A DNA stretch of 64,000 nt from Collimonas sp. OK307 (GCF_900113705.1 NZ_FOQI01000011.1:114319-178318), one strand, 5' to 3'. Shown: positions 53,710 to 63,312, counted from the stretch's first letter. Numbers and translations: made by a program. Notes: generated from the letters alone by a model not told the origin.

Positions 53710-54477
53710 TTAAAGATCTTTCATTTGATGTTGGTTCAAATGCGCGGCCATGGCGCGCCGGGCGACACCACGGTCGTCACCGAGAATGAACATGCGTACT
53801 TGGTCCTGATAAGCCGCGTGAGCATCTTCGGGTGTACGTGGCAGTGCGCAAAAGCTTTTGCCGGAGCCGTGTGCCGCTTGTCGAATGCGCTCCAGCGCCG
53901 CCATGACTTGCGGATGACGGGTTTGCCATGGCAGGCCGAGCGATTGCGACAGATCGGCGGCACCCTCTAGCAAAACGTCGATGCCGTCGACGGCGGCGAT
54001 GGCGTCGGCCTGTTTCAATCCTTCACTGTCCTCGATCATTGCCACTACCAGCGTGGCCGCGCTTGCCGCATTCATTGCTTGTGTCAGGTCGTCGCGACCG
54101 TAGCGGCTGTGCCAGGTACTGTTCAAACCGCGCTCGCCGCGCGGCGAAAAATGGCAGGCACGTACCGCCGCTTGCGCATTCCGCACCGAGCGGATACGTG
54201 GGAATACGATGCCTTCGGCACCCGCATCGAGCGCCTGAACCACCTGCTGCGGGGCAGCTACCCGAACCAATGCAGCGATGCTGCTGGCGCGCGCCGCCAG
54301 CAGCATCGCTGCCAATTGTTCGGAACTGGTCAGCGTATGCTCCAGATCGATCACCACAAAATCGTAACCTGCTGCAGCGATCAGTTCTACGCTCAAGGCG
54401 GCCGGGGTTGAACAGAACAAGCCGTAGATTGGAATGTCCTGTGTTGCGCTTTTTTTCAGCCGGGCTTTCAAGGACAT
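53710..54477 (-). CDS. sbnG: Citrate synthase-like aldolase SbnG
   Basis: The 255-residue protein belongs to the HpcH/HpaI aldolase family with a TIM-barrel metal site; FVVIDLEHTLTSSEQL, EGIVFPRIRSVRNAQAAV and RGLNSTWHSRYG are typical. In staphyloferrin B clusters SbnG makes citrate from oxaloacetate and acetyl-CoA independently of the TCA cycle. Its start overlaps the sbnF end by 10 bases. Confidence 0.87.
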   Translation of the reverse strand: MSLKARLKKSATQDIPIYGLFCSTPAALSVELIAAAGYDFVVIDLEHTLTSSEQLAAMLLAARASSIAALVRVAAPQQVVQALDAGAEGIVFPRIRSVRNAQAAVRACHFSPRGERGLNSTWHSRYGRDDLTQAMNAASAATLVVAMIEDSEGLKQADAIAAVDGIDVLLEGAADLSQSLGLPWQTRHPQVMAALERIRQAAHGSGKSFCALPRTPEDAHAAYQDQVRMFILGDDRGVARRAMAAHLNQHQMKDL

Positions 54478-56291
54478 GACGGCTTCGCGAAGTGCGCCAG
54501 TGGATTGGGTGCGAGCCGGGTCCGCAAGCGGATTTCCGGTTGAAAACGGCGGCTAGCCAGCAACTCGATCGCAACGGCATCGGCAAAACAGTCGAACAGG
54601 GCGAAGCGTTCCGCCAGTTCCGGATGGCGCAGTTGATGGGCGCGCAACACGCCGGCGGTGATTTGCCAGAACCGGCTTTCGGGTATGTCGTAGAAACGTG
54701 CGAACAGCCAGGCAAGTTCTGCCAGGTTGACGAAAAACAAGGCATCGAAAGTAAAGTCGCGTAACTCCTCGGCGTCGCTGGTTTGCAGGAAGGAATTGGG
54801 ATTGACACGCGCGTGCTCGGCAGGAGCGGTGGTGAGTACCGGCGCCGGGCCGGACAACAGCGCCGCGCTGAAGCGTACACCGTCGTGGAAATCCTTCAAC
54901 GCCACGCGCGAGGGCAGCCCGTCGGTGTGCAGCAGAATCATGTTCTGGGCATGCGATTCCAGCGCCGTGCCATGCCGCCACAGTAAATGCAGTACGGGTA
55001 GCCAGGCCCGCTCGATCAAGTGTTGCAGCCATTCTTCCGGGCCGTAACGCTGCACCCACGGATGGATCAAAGGCAGGCCGTCGGCATCGATGTGCAGCAC
55101 GGCAGTCATCGGCACTGCGGCTTCATCCGGCAGCAAATGCTGGTGTACGCTCTCACGCCAGATGCACGCCAGTGCGCCATACTGGCCTTGCGCCGGCGCC
55201 GGCGCGGTATAACTGACGCCGGCCACTTCGCGCAGCAATACCGGACGCGCCAGAGGCGGCGGCCAGTCGGTGTTGGCAACCAGTGTTTGCAACCAGTCGC
55301 TGATGGGAGCTGCGTTTTGCACCGTGTGCGGGGCCAGCACACGTGAGGTCGAGGTGTTGACCAGGTTCATCGACAGCTTGATCGATAGTTGCCGGGGGTC
55401 GCTGGCATTGCTCAAGGTACGGATCGATTGTTGCGGCAGGTAGCGCGCCAGCAACGGTCCCAGCGCCAGCAACTCGCCGCGCGCAAGCGCCTGATGATAG
55501 GTCGGCAGTATCACCTCGTTCCATTGCCAGGGGTGGACTGGTAGCGGTAGATAATCCTCCGGATTCAGGCCGCGGCGGATCAGTTCATCGCGAAACTGCC
55601 GGTAGTCGGCGTCGCTGAGCAAGTTGCTCGCAGTCGTTGCAAATGCAGATGCGGGCGTAGCGCTGAACGCCCAGCGGCAGTGCTCGCGGTGTACCGCGAG
55701 CAACAATGGTGCCACAGCGCTGGCAATTTCCGGTGCGTAAGCGGCATTGTCTTCCAGCGTAAAGCCAAGGCGCGATTTATAGCTCGGGTGGTAGGGATGG
55801 CCATCGCTTAAGCGCGCTTCCAGCGTATCGTAGTCAGACCCGCGCAGCACGTTGCCGGTGCGCGAATGCAAGGTATGCGCATCCTTGACCTGGGTCGCCA
55901 GCAATTCCGCCGCAAACTGTTCGAGCCGCGCCGCATCGGCGTTCAGCCATGGTGCGATTTCGGCCAGGAACAGCGCTGGATCGCCAGCCTCTTCGGCTAC
56001 TGTCTGGCCATTACCGTCATTGCCACTGCAGCGCAGCAGTGGCGTCGTCACCCGTATGCGGCCAAAGCTGAAAGTGCGTTGCGCCTGACATTGATAACTG
56101 ACCGTACCGCCATCGCTGCGACGGCCGGGTACGGTCAGGGTATTGCCCTGTCTATCTTGCCCATCTTGCCATTCGGCGTGCGGCAAGGCATCCTCGAACA
56201 ACAAGGCTTCCAGCAATTGGCGCAAAACGCGGCGACTGGCTTGTCGGTAGGCCGGGCTGGCGATCAGATTGTGATATTCGGTTGGATGCAT
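54468..56291 (-). CDS. sbnF: NIS siderophore synthetase SbnF
   Basis: The 607-residue enzyme is an IucA/IucC-type NRPS-independent siderophore synthetase. It has the nucleotide-binding stretch LPVHPWQWNEV, the NASDPRQLSIKLSMNL segment, and the ESHAQNMIL motif, with the C-terminal FhuF-like domain. It should condense citryl-diaminoethane with a second L-2,3-diaminopropionate. It starts three bases after the sbnE stop. Confidence 0.88.
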   Translation of the reverse strand: MHPTEYHNLIASPAYRQASRRVLRQLLEALLFEDALPHAEWQDGQDRQGNTLTVPGRRSDGGTVSYQCQAQRTFSFGRIRVTTPLLRCSGNDGNGQTVAEEAGDPALFLAEIAPWLNADAARLEQFAAELLATQVKDAHTLHSRTGNVLRGSDYDTLEARLSDGHPYHPSYKSRLGFTLEDNAAYAPEIASAVAPLLLAVHREHCRWAFSATPASAFATTASNLLSDADYRQFRDELIRRGLNPEDYLPLPVHPWQWNEVILPTYHQALARGELLALGPLLARYLPQQSIRTLSNASDPRQLSIKLSMNLVNTSTSRVLAPHTVQNAAPISDWLQTLVANTDWPPPLARPVLLREVAGVSYTAPAPAQGQYGALACIWRESVHQHLLPDEAAVPMTAVLHIDADGLPLIHPWVQRYGPEEWLQHLIERAWLPVLHLLWRHGTALESHAQNMILLHTDGLPSRVALKDFHDGVRFSAALLSGPAPVLTTAPAEHARVNPNSFLQTSDAEELRDFTFDALFFVNLAELAWLFARFYDIPESRFWQITAGVLRAHQLRHPELAERFALFDCFADAVAIELLASRRFQPEIRLRTRLAPNPLAHFAKPSCP

Positions 56292-56294
56292 GGC

Positions 56295-58043
56295 TTATCT
56301 CTGAAAGCGGTGAAGGGGATTGGCAATCTGGATCCAGATCGGGCGTTCGCCCTGCTGGTGAAAGCTGCTCAGCATGTTGGCCTTGGCTGGCAGCGTAGGC
56401 TGCTTCAGCAATTGCCGCGCAAGTGGGATTTTGCTGTCTAGCAGGCGTCGCGCCGTGTCCTGCCACAATGTTGCTTCCTCGATCAGTCCGGTGCGTCCGA
56501 GGCAGGCGATCATATGGCCGATGTGATTGACCAGGACGTAATACCGGAAGCGATGCCAGGCCTGTTCGTCGTCATACAGCGCCGGGCTGTCGACAGGGAG
56601 GCGGTCGCAGAACGGGAAACGCTGGCGGCTGATGCTGGCACCCTCCATGTCGCGCGCGTAGCCGTGCACGGGCCAGCCGTCGCGGAAAGCCACCATCGTA
56701 TTTTGCAGATGCGCTTCCAGGCTGATGCCGTAGTCGGAGAACAGCTGCAGCAACGGCAACAGGGTGACGTCCAGGTAGCGCTGCCACCATTGCCGGACGA
56801 CTGCCGGATCCGGTGCGTCCTGTGACGATTCCGCTGCCGCCTGGCGCAGCAGCATAAGTAGCGGGATCTCACCCTTGGCGGGCTCTTCCAGCAATGCGGC
56901 AAGCACCTGGATCTGTTCGGCTTCGGACTCGGGCATGGCTTGCCTATACACCACCGCGCTGGCCGCGCGAATTGCTTCATTTGGCAATTTCAAGGTCTGG
57001 CTTCCCAGTTCCGGCAGAATATGGAAGGTCGTTTGTTCACGCACGTTCGGCGGCAGCAGCGTCAGCGCCAGGCTGGCATCCAGCGCCCTTGTTACCTGCT
57101 CGCTCGGGTTGTTGCGGATGAAATTGGTAATGCGAATATTCAGCGGAAGCTTGAGAAACATGTTCTGAGCAGGTAGCCACACGGTGCGCACCGAAGAGGT
57201 CGGCCAGGCCAGTTCGCCCAGCGGTCCAAGAGAGATGATGGCGGCGCTTTTTATCAACGGCGCGATTTCTGGCAGGCCCAGCAAATAATTAGCCTGCCAT
57301 GGATGGCAAGGCAACAGCCGGTATTCGCCGTCGACCAGCAAGCCTTCGGCGAAACTGGCCACTGCGGGATCGATCGGCATCGCTTTTCGATTCACGCCGC
57401 GCACCTCTAACAGGCTTGCTGTCACTGCGAAATAATGCAGGCGGAATGAAGCGCCGAGCTCTGGCGAATAATGTTGCATATCCGCTTCGTTGAAGCCGTC
57501 TGAAGCCTTGGACGTCACATGGAAGATGTGGCCGAAACGCATGCCCTGTTCAGCCACCACGAACGAGGAGCGGGGCAGCGGAGGCACGTGCAGGTGAAAG
57601 TGGCGCACCTTGCCGATACTATTGCGCATCAGTGCTTGCAGGCGGTTGCGGCAGCGTTCCGTGTCGGCGGCCGGTGCTTCACTCATGCTTGCGAGCGCAT
57701 CGGCTATCAGGTCGGTCACAGGCGTCACATCCTTCAAAGGCCGCCAGTCGCCATGGCGTCCAATCCAGGCGAACGGCGCCACACGATGATAGCCAATCAG
57801 TGAGAAGTAAGTGAATGCACCGGCCAATTGATAACCGGTCTCTGCGAATGGCACGAGATACGGCATCAGCCCGACATCTCGCCACGCGGCAAATTGCGCC
57901 TGTAAGGCCTCCGGCTCGGCATTTGTCGAAACAGGCCGCGGATCGGCACAACCGGTTTCCCGACAATAGGTATTGAGGTATTGTTCCAGCAGACGGCGGT
58001 CGATGGCACTCAGGTGGTGTGGATGCGGCAGATGCGAAAACAT
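56295..58043 (-). CDS. sbnE: NIS siderophore synthetase SbnE
   Basis: The 582-residue enzyme is an IucA/IucC-type synthetase with LPCHPWQANYLLG, TSSVRTVWLPAQNMFLKLPL and SLEAHLQNTMVAF. In the known pathway SbnE joins citrate and L-2,3-diaminopropionate first. The start was set at 58043, with AAAGGA seven bases before, leaving 13 bases after the sbnD stop; the longer frame from 58079 would overlap sbnD. Confidence 0.88.
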   Translation of the reverse strand: MFSHLPHPHHLSAIDRRLLEQYLNTYCRETGCADPRPVSTNAEPEALQAQFAAWRDVGLMPYLVPFAETGYQLAGAFTYFSLIGYHRVAPFAWIGRHGDWRPLKDVTPVTDLIADALASMSEAPAADTERCRNRLQALMRNSIGKVRHFHLHVPPLPRSSFVVAEQGMRFGHIFHVTSKASDGFNEADMQHYSPELGASFRLHYFAVTASLLEVRGVNRKAMPIDPAVASFAEGLLVDGEYRLLPCHPWQANYLLGLPEIAPLIKSAAIISLGPLGELAWPTSSVRTVWLPAQNMFLKLPLNIRITNFIRNNPSEQVTRALDASLALTLLPPNVREQTTFHILPELGSQTLKLPNEAIRAASAVVYRQAMPESEAEQIQVLAALLEEPAKGEIPLLMLLRQAAAESSQDAPDPAVVRQWWQRYLDVTLLPLLQLFSDYGISLEAHLQNTMVAFRDGWPVHGYARDMEGASISRQRFPFCDRLPVDSPALYDDEQAWHRFRYYVLVNHIGHMIACLGRTGLIEEATLWQDTARRLLDSKIPLARQLLKQPTLPAKANMLSSFHQQGERPIWIQIANPLHRFQR

Positions 58044-58056
58044 CAAAATCCTTTCT

Positions 58057-59289
58057 TTAACTTTGCAGGAGAGAGGCAAGGGCAGCCCGGCGGCCGCTGA
58101 GGACCAGCAGCCCTGCGCTCAGGAATAGTGTGGCCACTGCCCACAACAGATGGATCGGCGCCAGGATCGGCAGCAACAGCATGATCAGCAACGGACCCAG
58201 CATTTGGCCGAGAACCATGAAGCTGCGGCTGATCCCGGTGAGGTGGCCATAAGCGGAAGCCGGCAATTGACGGCTGCAGGCCAGTAGCATTGATTGCATC
58301 AACGCGGCGTAGCAGGCGCCCTGGATGACGCGCAGCAGCGCCACCAGCCAGAGCTGATCGGCGATCGTCAAGAGCCCCATGGCCAGTGCACATGCGCCAG
58401 CCGCAAGGATGAAGTGACGACGAGGTTCGCCGCGGTCGCCGAGATGACCCCACAATGGGCCGGCCAGCATCGTCGCCAGCCAGCCCAGCGCGTGCAGCGT
58501 TCCTGTCTTGCTGGCCAGTGCACCGGCTTGAGGGAAGCGCGCCGCAATATACAGTGCGAAAACATTGATCAGCGCAAATCCTGCCGCCTGGGTCAGGCAC
58601 ACGGCGAGCATCCAGTGGCGCAATTCGCGATCGGCCAGTACGCTGCGCAAACCAGAAAATTGCGCCGGTCCTGATGCCGCAGTTTTTGGCGGTTCGCTTA
58701 GTTGGCTCCAGAGTATTCCGCCAGCCAAGCCTGTCGCCAAGGCGCTGGCGGTCAGCAGCGGCCTGAGCGACCAGTAATCCAGCATCAAGCCACCCAGCAC
58801 CGGGCCGGCCAGCGCACCGCAGGCAATCGCACTTTCCTGCAGGCCGAGAGAACGTCCGCGCGATGTGTCGCTGCTGACATGGCCGATGAAGGCGGTGAGC
58901 ACCACGCCGACGGTGCTGACGCCCTGCAGCAGCCGGCCTAGCATGAAGCCGGTAATGCCGGGACTCAATGCCATCAGCAACATGCTTACTATGAACAGCG
59001 TCAGCGATACCAGCAGCATGCGCCGGTAGCCAAAGCGGTCGCACCACTTGCCGGCGTAGGGCGCGAAGCACAGCGTGCCTAGCCCCGGCGCCGCCAGTGC
59101 CAGGCTGCTCCAGCGGGCGGCGCCGACCACATCCGCCGTATTGGCCGGTATCAGCGTTGCGATGTACAAGGGCATGATCGGCACCAGCATCATGAGTCCA
59201 AGCGTGGTCACGGCTTGACAGGTCAGCAGCAATGCCAGATTGCGGGAATTTGCGCCTGCGCTTTTGCCTGTTTTTCTACTCGTGTTCAT
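58057..59289 (-). CDS. sbnD: MFS siderophore exporter SbnD
   Basis: The 410-residue protein has twelve membrane segments with the loop motif PYAGKWCDRFGYRRMLL (about residues 77-93) and a second GPLWGHLGDRGEPRRHF (about 270-286). In sbn clusters this transporter exports the finished siderophore. It is placed between the first and second synthetase genes exactly as in S. aureus, two bases from the sbnC stop. Confidence 0.9.
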   Translation of the reverse strand: MNTSRKTGKSAGANSRNLALLLTCQAVTTLGLMMLVPIMPLYIATLIPANTADVVGAARWSSLALAAPGLGTLCFAPYAGKWCDRFGYRRMLLVSLTLFIVSMLLMALSPGITGFMLGRLLQGVSTVGVVLTAFIGHVSSDTSRGRSLGLQESAIACGALAGPVLGGLMLDYWSLRPLLTASALATGLAGGILWSQLSEPPKTAASGPAQFSGLRSVLADRELRHWMLAVCLTQAAGFALINVFALYIAARFPQAGALASKTGTLHALGWLATMLAGPLWGHLGDRGEPRRHFILAAGACALAMGLLTIADQLWLVALLRVIQGACYAALMQSMLLACSRQLPASAYGHLTGISRSFMVLGQMLGPLLIMLLLPILAPIHLLWAVATLFLSAGLLVLSGRRAALASLLQS

Positions 59290-59291
59290 GC

Positions 59292-61070
59292 TTATGCCGC
59301 GTTACGGAAGGGATTGCCGATACGCCCCGTTGCACTCGGCATGCCGGTACTGAAGCTGGCGCGGCCAAGCAACGGCGCCAGCACTTGCTTGAACGGCCAG
59401 TCGGTTTCATCCAGCAGCAGCTTCCGGGTCTGGCTGGCGATCTGTGCCGGCAGCGGCACACGCATCAGGCAGTCTTCCAGTGCGATGCGGACAAGCTGCC
59501 AGCCATGCGCTTCGTCCCGCCCATAACGTTCGGACAGTGCGGCCAGAATGGCGTACAGATTTACCTCGATTGCCAGTGTTTGCAGGTAGCTCAGCAGTGC
59601 GCGCGGGTCGTCCAGTTCCAGCGTATTGGGCGTGCTGCGATCAATCACGTACGCCGGTATAGCGACGTCTTGCGCTTGCATCAGTGGCGGACAAATACGC
59701 AAGGTGTCATGGTCGCGCAGCAGCAGCGAGACAATTTTCTGCCCACGGCAAACCAGTACCACGTTTTGTCCATGCATTTCCGGCATCACGCCTTGGGCCA
59801 GGCAACGCAGGCCCAGTTCCAGCAGCATGCGGGCAATATCGTCGAACAACGCCCATGCGGTTGCTTCATGAGCAGAGGCGCCAAGCAAATATTCAAATGC
59901 CGGCAAGACACCGGTGGCGGTCGGCACTGGCAAGGCTGCCATCGGGATCAGCGTGGCGCCGGGGAGTGTCGGATAACTTCGGATCAGGCAGGCCAACTCG
60001 CCCGGTTCAGCTGCAAGCGCATGCTCTTGTGGATGTTGCTTGAGCGCCCACCAGCGATTTTCGTCACACAGCAAGAGATGTGTCGCCAGCCAGGCGTCGC
60101 GCTGGCGCAGTTGTTCGAGGCAAGCGCTAGCCAGCATGCCGTTGTGCAGATAGCGCGGTGGCAGCGTGCGCACCGCGCCCAGCGCGTTAACCGAAAGTGC
60201 CAGCTTCAGGTGAGTATCTCGGTATCCGCTGACGGCGAGCGAACGGAGCGAGGCGGTTGGTGTTGCTGTTCCCAGACCGCTTCCAAGGTCGATGCAGGTG
60301 TTCAGCGCCGAAATTGCAGCGCTCTGCTTCAACCACATCCATTGCCATGGATGAACCGGAAGCCACAAATAGGCATCGCTGTCGGCGCCGCAATTGCGAG
60401 CTCTGGTCAACAGTGTATCTTGCTGCACCGCGTCTAGCAGGGCTGCGGCCACAGGTTGCCCGGCGCAGGCAGTTCCGCAGATCTGATCGCGTGGTATCGC
60501 CACCCAATGCAGCAGCAGGGCGGTCATGGTTTCGGCGGTGTAGGGACTGCCATCCAGGTTGCCCCAGTCCTTGGCGCGCGCCAGCGGATGAAAGGGCCGG
60601 TCTTTCAGGCAGCTCAAGGTTTCCCAGCACAGTAGCTGGTCTGGCGCCGCATCGAGCCGGGCCAGGATAGCCGGTTCGTGCTCTGCGGCGAAGGCGGCTT
60701 GTTGAAAAGCCAGACGGAAGAAGCGGACGCAGCGGCCCATCCGGTCTTGCCACCAGTCCGCCGTTTGCAATATCTCGACTGCCTTGACCAGTTCCAGTTC
60801 GATGGCAAGCGTTGCAGTATGCAATGCCGCAGGAAGGTCAGCGACCCGGAACGGCCGCAAGCCGCTGGCCCGCTTGCCGTGCCAGTGCAGCGAACGGGTG
60901 GCATCGAGTACAACTTCCAGGACTGCTGCATGGTTGTCGCCGGCGCTGTCGTTGGCAGCAGGGTGGAAAATGCAGTGAGTGCGAAAGCCGTACAGGTCTT
61001 CCAGCCAAAGCGCGTCAAACAGGTCCTGGGCCAGCCGTTGCCGATAGGGATGTGCGGAAGCTGCGTGCAT
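59292..61070 (-). CDS. sbnC: NIS siderophore synthetase SbnC
   Basis: The 592-residue enzyme is an IucA/IucC-type synthetase with LPVHPWQWMWLKQ, ASLRSLAVSGYRDTHLKLAL and MPEMHGQNVVLV. In staphyloferrin B synthesis SbnC adds 2-oxoglutarate to the near-complete molecule. The start was put at 61070 (MHAASAHPYRQRL), five bases after the sbnB stop; the longer frame would overlap sbnB. Confidence 0.88.
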   Translation of the reverse strand: MHAASAHPYRQRLAQDLFDALWLEDLYGFRTHCIFHPAANDSAGDNHAAVLEVVLDATRSLHWHGKRASGLRPFRVADLPAALHTATLAIELELVKAVEILQTADWWQDRMGRCVRFFRLAFQQAAFAAEHEPAILARLDAAPDQLLCWETLSCLKDRPFHPLARAKDWGNLDGSPYTAETMTALLLHWVAIPRDQICGTACAGQPVAAALLDAVQQDTLLTRARNCGADSDAYLWLPVHPWQWMWLKQSAAISALNTCIDLGSGLGTATPTASLRSLAVSGYRDTHLKLALSVNALGAVRTLPPRYLHNGMLASACLEQLRQRDAWLATHLLLCDENRWWALKQHPQEHALAAEPGELACLIRSYPTLPGATLIPMAALPVPTATGVLPAFEYLLGASAHEATAWALFDDIARMLLELGLRCLAQGVMPEMHGQNVVLVCRGQKIVSLLLRDHDTLRICPPLMQAQDVAIPAYVIDRSTPNTLELDDPRALLSYLQTLAIEVNLYAILAALSERYGRDEAHGWQLVRIALEDCLMRVPLPAQIASQTRKLLLDETDWPFKQVLAPLLGRASFSTGMPSATGRIGNPFRNAA

Positions 61071-61075
61071 GCGTG

Positions 61076-62119
61076 TCAGCCGTATAGCGGCAGTTGAGTG
61101 CCTACGCCGCCGGCCTGCGCCAGATGATAGAAATGGCGTGCGCACACCAGATCGTCGAGCGCCATGCCCATTGGATTGAGCAGGATGATTTCATCGTCGC
61201 TTTCACGGCCGGGCTTTTCGCCGATGACGATCTGGCCCAGTTCGGCATGCAATTTCTCGCGGCTGAAGCGGCCTTCCAGCACCAGCTGGTTGATGATTTT
61301 TTTCTCGCGGTTGGATTGATCCCAGTCGTCGACCACTACCTTGTCGGCCTTGGTGTAGACGTCCTTATGGACATCCATGATCGAGACATTGCTGACAAAG
61401 GTTCCAGGTTTGAGCCAGTCGAAAGTCAGATAAGGCGCATCGGCCACGGTGCAAGTGACGACCACATCGGCTGCGCGCACAGCGGCTTCGGCCGACGCTG
61501 CACGGACGAAAGCGACGCGAGGAAAACGCTCTGCCAGCGTGACCGCCAGAGAGTCGGCGGCGGCTGGCGACAGATCGAACAGATGGAGCTGGGAAATCGA
61601 CGGGAACTGCTCCAGCAGTGTCAGCATCTGCATCCGCGCGATCGGACCGCAGCCGATGCAGGCAACCTCGGTAAAACCGCTGCGCGCCAGGTGGCGGGTG
61701 GCGACAGCGGTGATGGCTGCAGTACGCATGCCGCTGATCAGCCCGCCTTCCATCAGTGCGATCGGATAGTTGGTTTGAGCATCGTTCAAGACAATCACTG
61801 CGCTGGCGCGCTCCAGTCCGAAGCGGGCCGGGTTGTGCTGGCGGCTGCCGATCCATTTCAAGCCCGCCACCGCCTGTTCACCGCCCATATAACAGGGCAT
61901 GGCGATGATGCGGTCCGCGATATGGTCGGCGCCCGACCAGCGCAGGTAGGGTTTGAGTGGTTGCACGTAGTCGCCACGGGCATGCGCTGCCAGGCCGGTG
62001 CCGATAGCATCGACGTAAGGTTGCGAGGCGCCCCCGCCGAGAGCTAGCAGGTCGGCACGGCTGAGATAGAGCAGGTGCGGGGCAGAGGAGACGGAGATCG
62101 CAGTGGTGTTGCTGGTCAT
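61076..62119 (-). CDS. sbnB: 2,3-diaminopropionate biosynthesis dehydrogenase SbnB
   Basis: The 347-residue enzyme has the ornithine cyclodeaminase/mu-crystallin fold with the NAD motif CIGCGPIARMQMLTLL (about residues 154-169) and GLKWIGSRQHNPARFGLERAS around the substrate site. SbnB oxidises the SbnA product with NAD to give L-2,3-diaminopropionate and 2-oxoglutarate. It overlaps the sbnA end by four bases (ATGA). Confidence 0.92.
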   Translation of the reverse strand: MTSNTTAISVSSAPHLLYLSRADLLALGGGASQPYVDAIGTGLAAHARGDYVQPLKPYLRWSGADHIADRIIAMPCYMGGEQAVAGLKWIGSRQHNPARFGLERASAVIVLNDAQTNYPIALMEGGLISGMRTAAITAVATRHLARSGFTEVACIGCGPIARMQMLTLLEQFPSISQLHLFDLSPAAADSLAVTLAERFPRVAFVRAASAEAAVRAADVVVTCTVADAPYLTFDWLKPGTFVSNVSIMDVHKDVYTKADKVVVDDWDQSNREKKIINQLVLEGRFSREKLHAELGQIVIGEKPGRESDDEIILLNPMGMALDDLVCARHFYHLAQAGGVGTQLPLYG

Positions 62120-63120
62120 ATTGTTTGTCCGGTAGTGGTGTTGATGGAAATGTCGGTGGTGCGGATCACGTGACGTTCTTGCATGCGAGCCAGCCAGTCA
62201 TCGTCGTAGACCGTATCCAGGTAGCGGTCGCCGCGGTCAGGCAGAATGGTCAGGATCCGGGCCGGTCGAGGTAAACCGGCGGCCAGGTGCTGGATGGCGG
62301 CGATGACCGAGCCGGACGAGCCGCCGGCAAAAATGCCTTCGCGTGCCACCAGCTGGCGGCAGGCGATGGCTGACTGGTAGTCGTCGATATGGATGACCTG
62401 CGTAATTTCATCGCGCTGCAAAAGCTCGGGTACCCGGCTGGCGCCGATGCCAGGCAGATCGCGCGGATAGGGCGGGGTACCGAACAGCACCGAGCCGACC
62501 GCATCGACGGCGATGATTTTCAGATTCGGCCACGCTTCGCGCAAGCGACGGGCGATGCCGTGCAAGGTACCGGAAGTGCTTACCCCGAGCACCAGGTAGT
62601 CAGCCGGACGGTCCAGTTGTCGCAGTATTTCTTCGCCTTCGCCGTGGTAGTGGCTTTGCCAGTTGCGCTCATTGGCGTACTGGTTGATCCAGACTCTGTT
62701 CGGCTGCTCATGCAGCAAGTGCTTGACGCGCTTGATGCGCGTTTCCAGGTAGCCGCCCTGGCTATCTTTTTCGGTGACGATGTCGACCTTGCCGCCGTAG
62801 CTGCGGATGATATGCAAGTTGGTCGGTGAGATCTTGGGATCGACGACTGCGGTAAAGGACAGACCGTGGATCCTGCATACCATGGCCAAGGCGATGGCCA
62901 GGTTGCCGGAAGAGCTTTCGACGATATGCGCATTTGGTTGGATCGAACCGTCGGCCAGCCCGCGCTCGACGATATAGCGCGCCGGCCGGTCTTTGACGCT
63001 ACCGCCGGGATTGGCCATTTCCAACTTGGCCAGAACCTCGCAGTGCGGATCGTTGAATAGACGAGACAAGCGAATGATTGGCGTATCGCCGATGCTGTTC
63101 AGGATGCTGTGATGGACCAT
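62116..63120 (-). CDS. sbnA: 2,3-diaminopropionate biosynthesis synthase SbnA
   Basis: The 334-residue PLP enzyme resembles cysteine synthase. Lys 43 in NPGGSVKDRPARY carries PLP, and SSSGNLAIALAM and GVSTSGTLHG bind substrate and phosphate. SbnA joins O-phospho-L-serine and L-glutamate to N-(1-amino-1-carboxyl-2-ethyl)-glutamate, the substrate of SbnB. It is the first gene of the operon, behind a promoter with a Fur-box-like site. Confidence 0.92.
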   Translation of the reverse strand: MVHHSILNSIGDTPIIRLSRLFNDPHCEVLAKLEMANPGGSVKDRPARYIVERGLADGSIQPNAHIVESSSGNLAIALAMVCRIHGLSFTAVVDPKISPTNLHIIRSYGGKVDIVTEKDSQGGYLETRIKRVKHLLHEQPNRVWINQYANERNWQSHYHGEGEEILRQLDRPADYLVLGVSTSGTLHGIARRLREAWPNLKIIAVDAVGSVLFGTPPYPRDLPGIGASRVPELLQRDEITQVIHIDDYQSAIACRQLVAREGIFAGGSSGSVIAAIQHLAAGLPRPARILTILPDRGDRYLDTVYDDDWLARMQERHVIRTTDISINTTTGQTI

Positions 63121-63154
63121 TTCGTTTCTCCGTTGAGAAATTTAGTTAATACGA

Positions 63155-63183
63155 ATAATAATGATTCCTATTTACAATGTAAA
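63155..63183 (-). promoter_or_regulatory. Promoter of the sbn operon with Fur-box-like site
   Basis: On the minus strand TTTACA (63178-63183) and TATTAT (63155-63160) are 17 bases apart. The stretch at 63157-63175 matches 13 of 19 positions of the Fur consensus by my count, including AATCATTAT in full, and it spans the -10 region and spacer. Iron-bound Fur would block this promoter. Confidence 0.7.
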
Positions 63184-63217
63184 TGAAAATTTCCCGATGT
63201 AAATAAAAATTTCAGGA
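63178..63217. repeat. Tandem 20-nt repeat upstream of the sbn promoter
   Basis: TGTAAATGAAAATTTCCCGA and TGTAAATAAAAATTTCAGGA lie head to tail and match at 17 of 20 positions. The first overlaps the -35 box. The AT-rich content suggests an UP-like or activator element. Confidence 0.65.
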
Positions 63218-63312
63218 TAGGGGGAAGGCGACGGGGGGCTTAGTGGACATATCGCTGAGGAGCGATGAGGCATCGCGGTGCTGATCAATAACGCTAGAAA
63301 TAAGAAAGGAGC

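Noticed and set aside
59232..60437. A 401-residue open frame opposite sbnC
   Set aside because: Same reason: sbnC motifs are clear and the antisense product is low in recognisable motifs.
49634..63120. Aerobactin or achromobactin cluster as alternative reading
   Set aside because: The SbnA/SbnB diaminopropionate pair, the SbnG citrate synthase-like aldolase and the full sbnA-I order point to staphyloferrin B; aerobactin would need lysine hydroxylase and acetylase genes.
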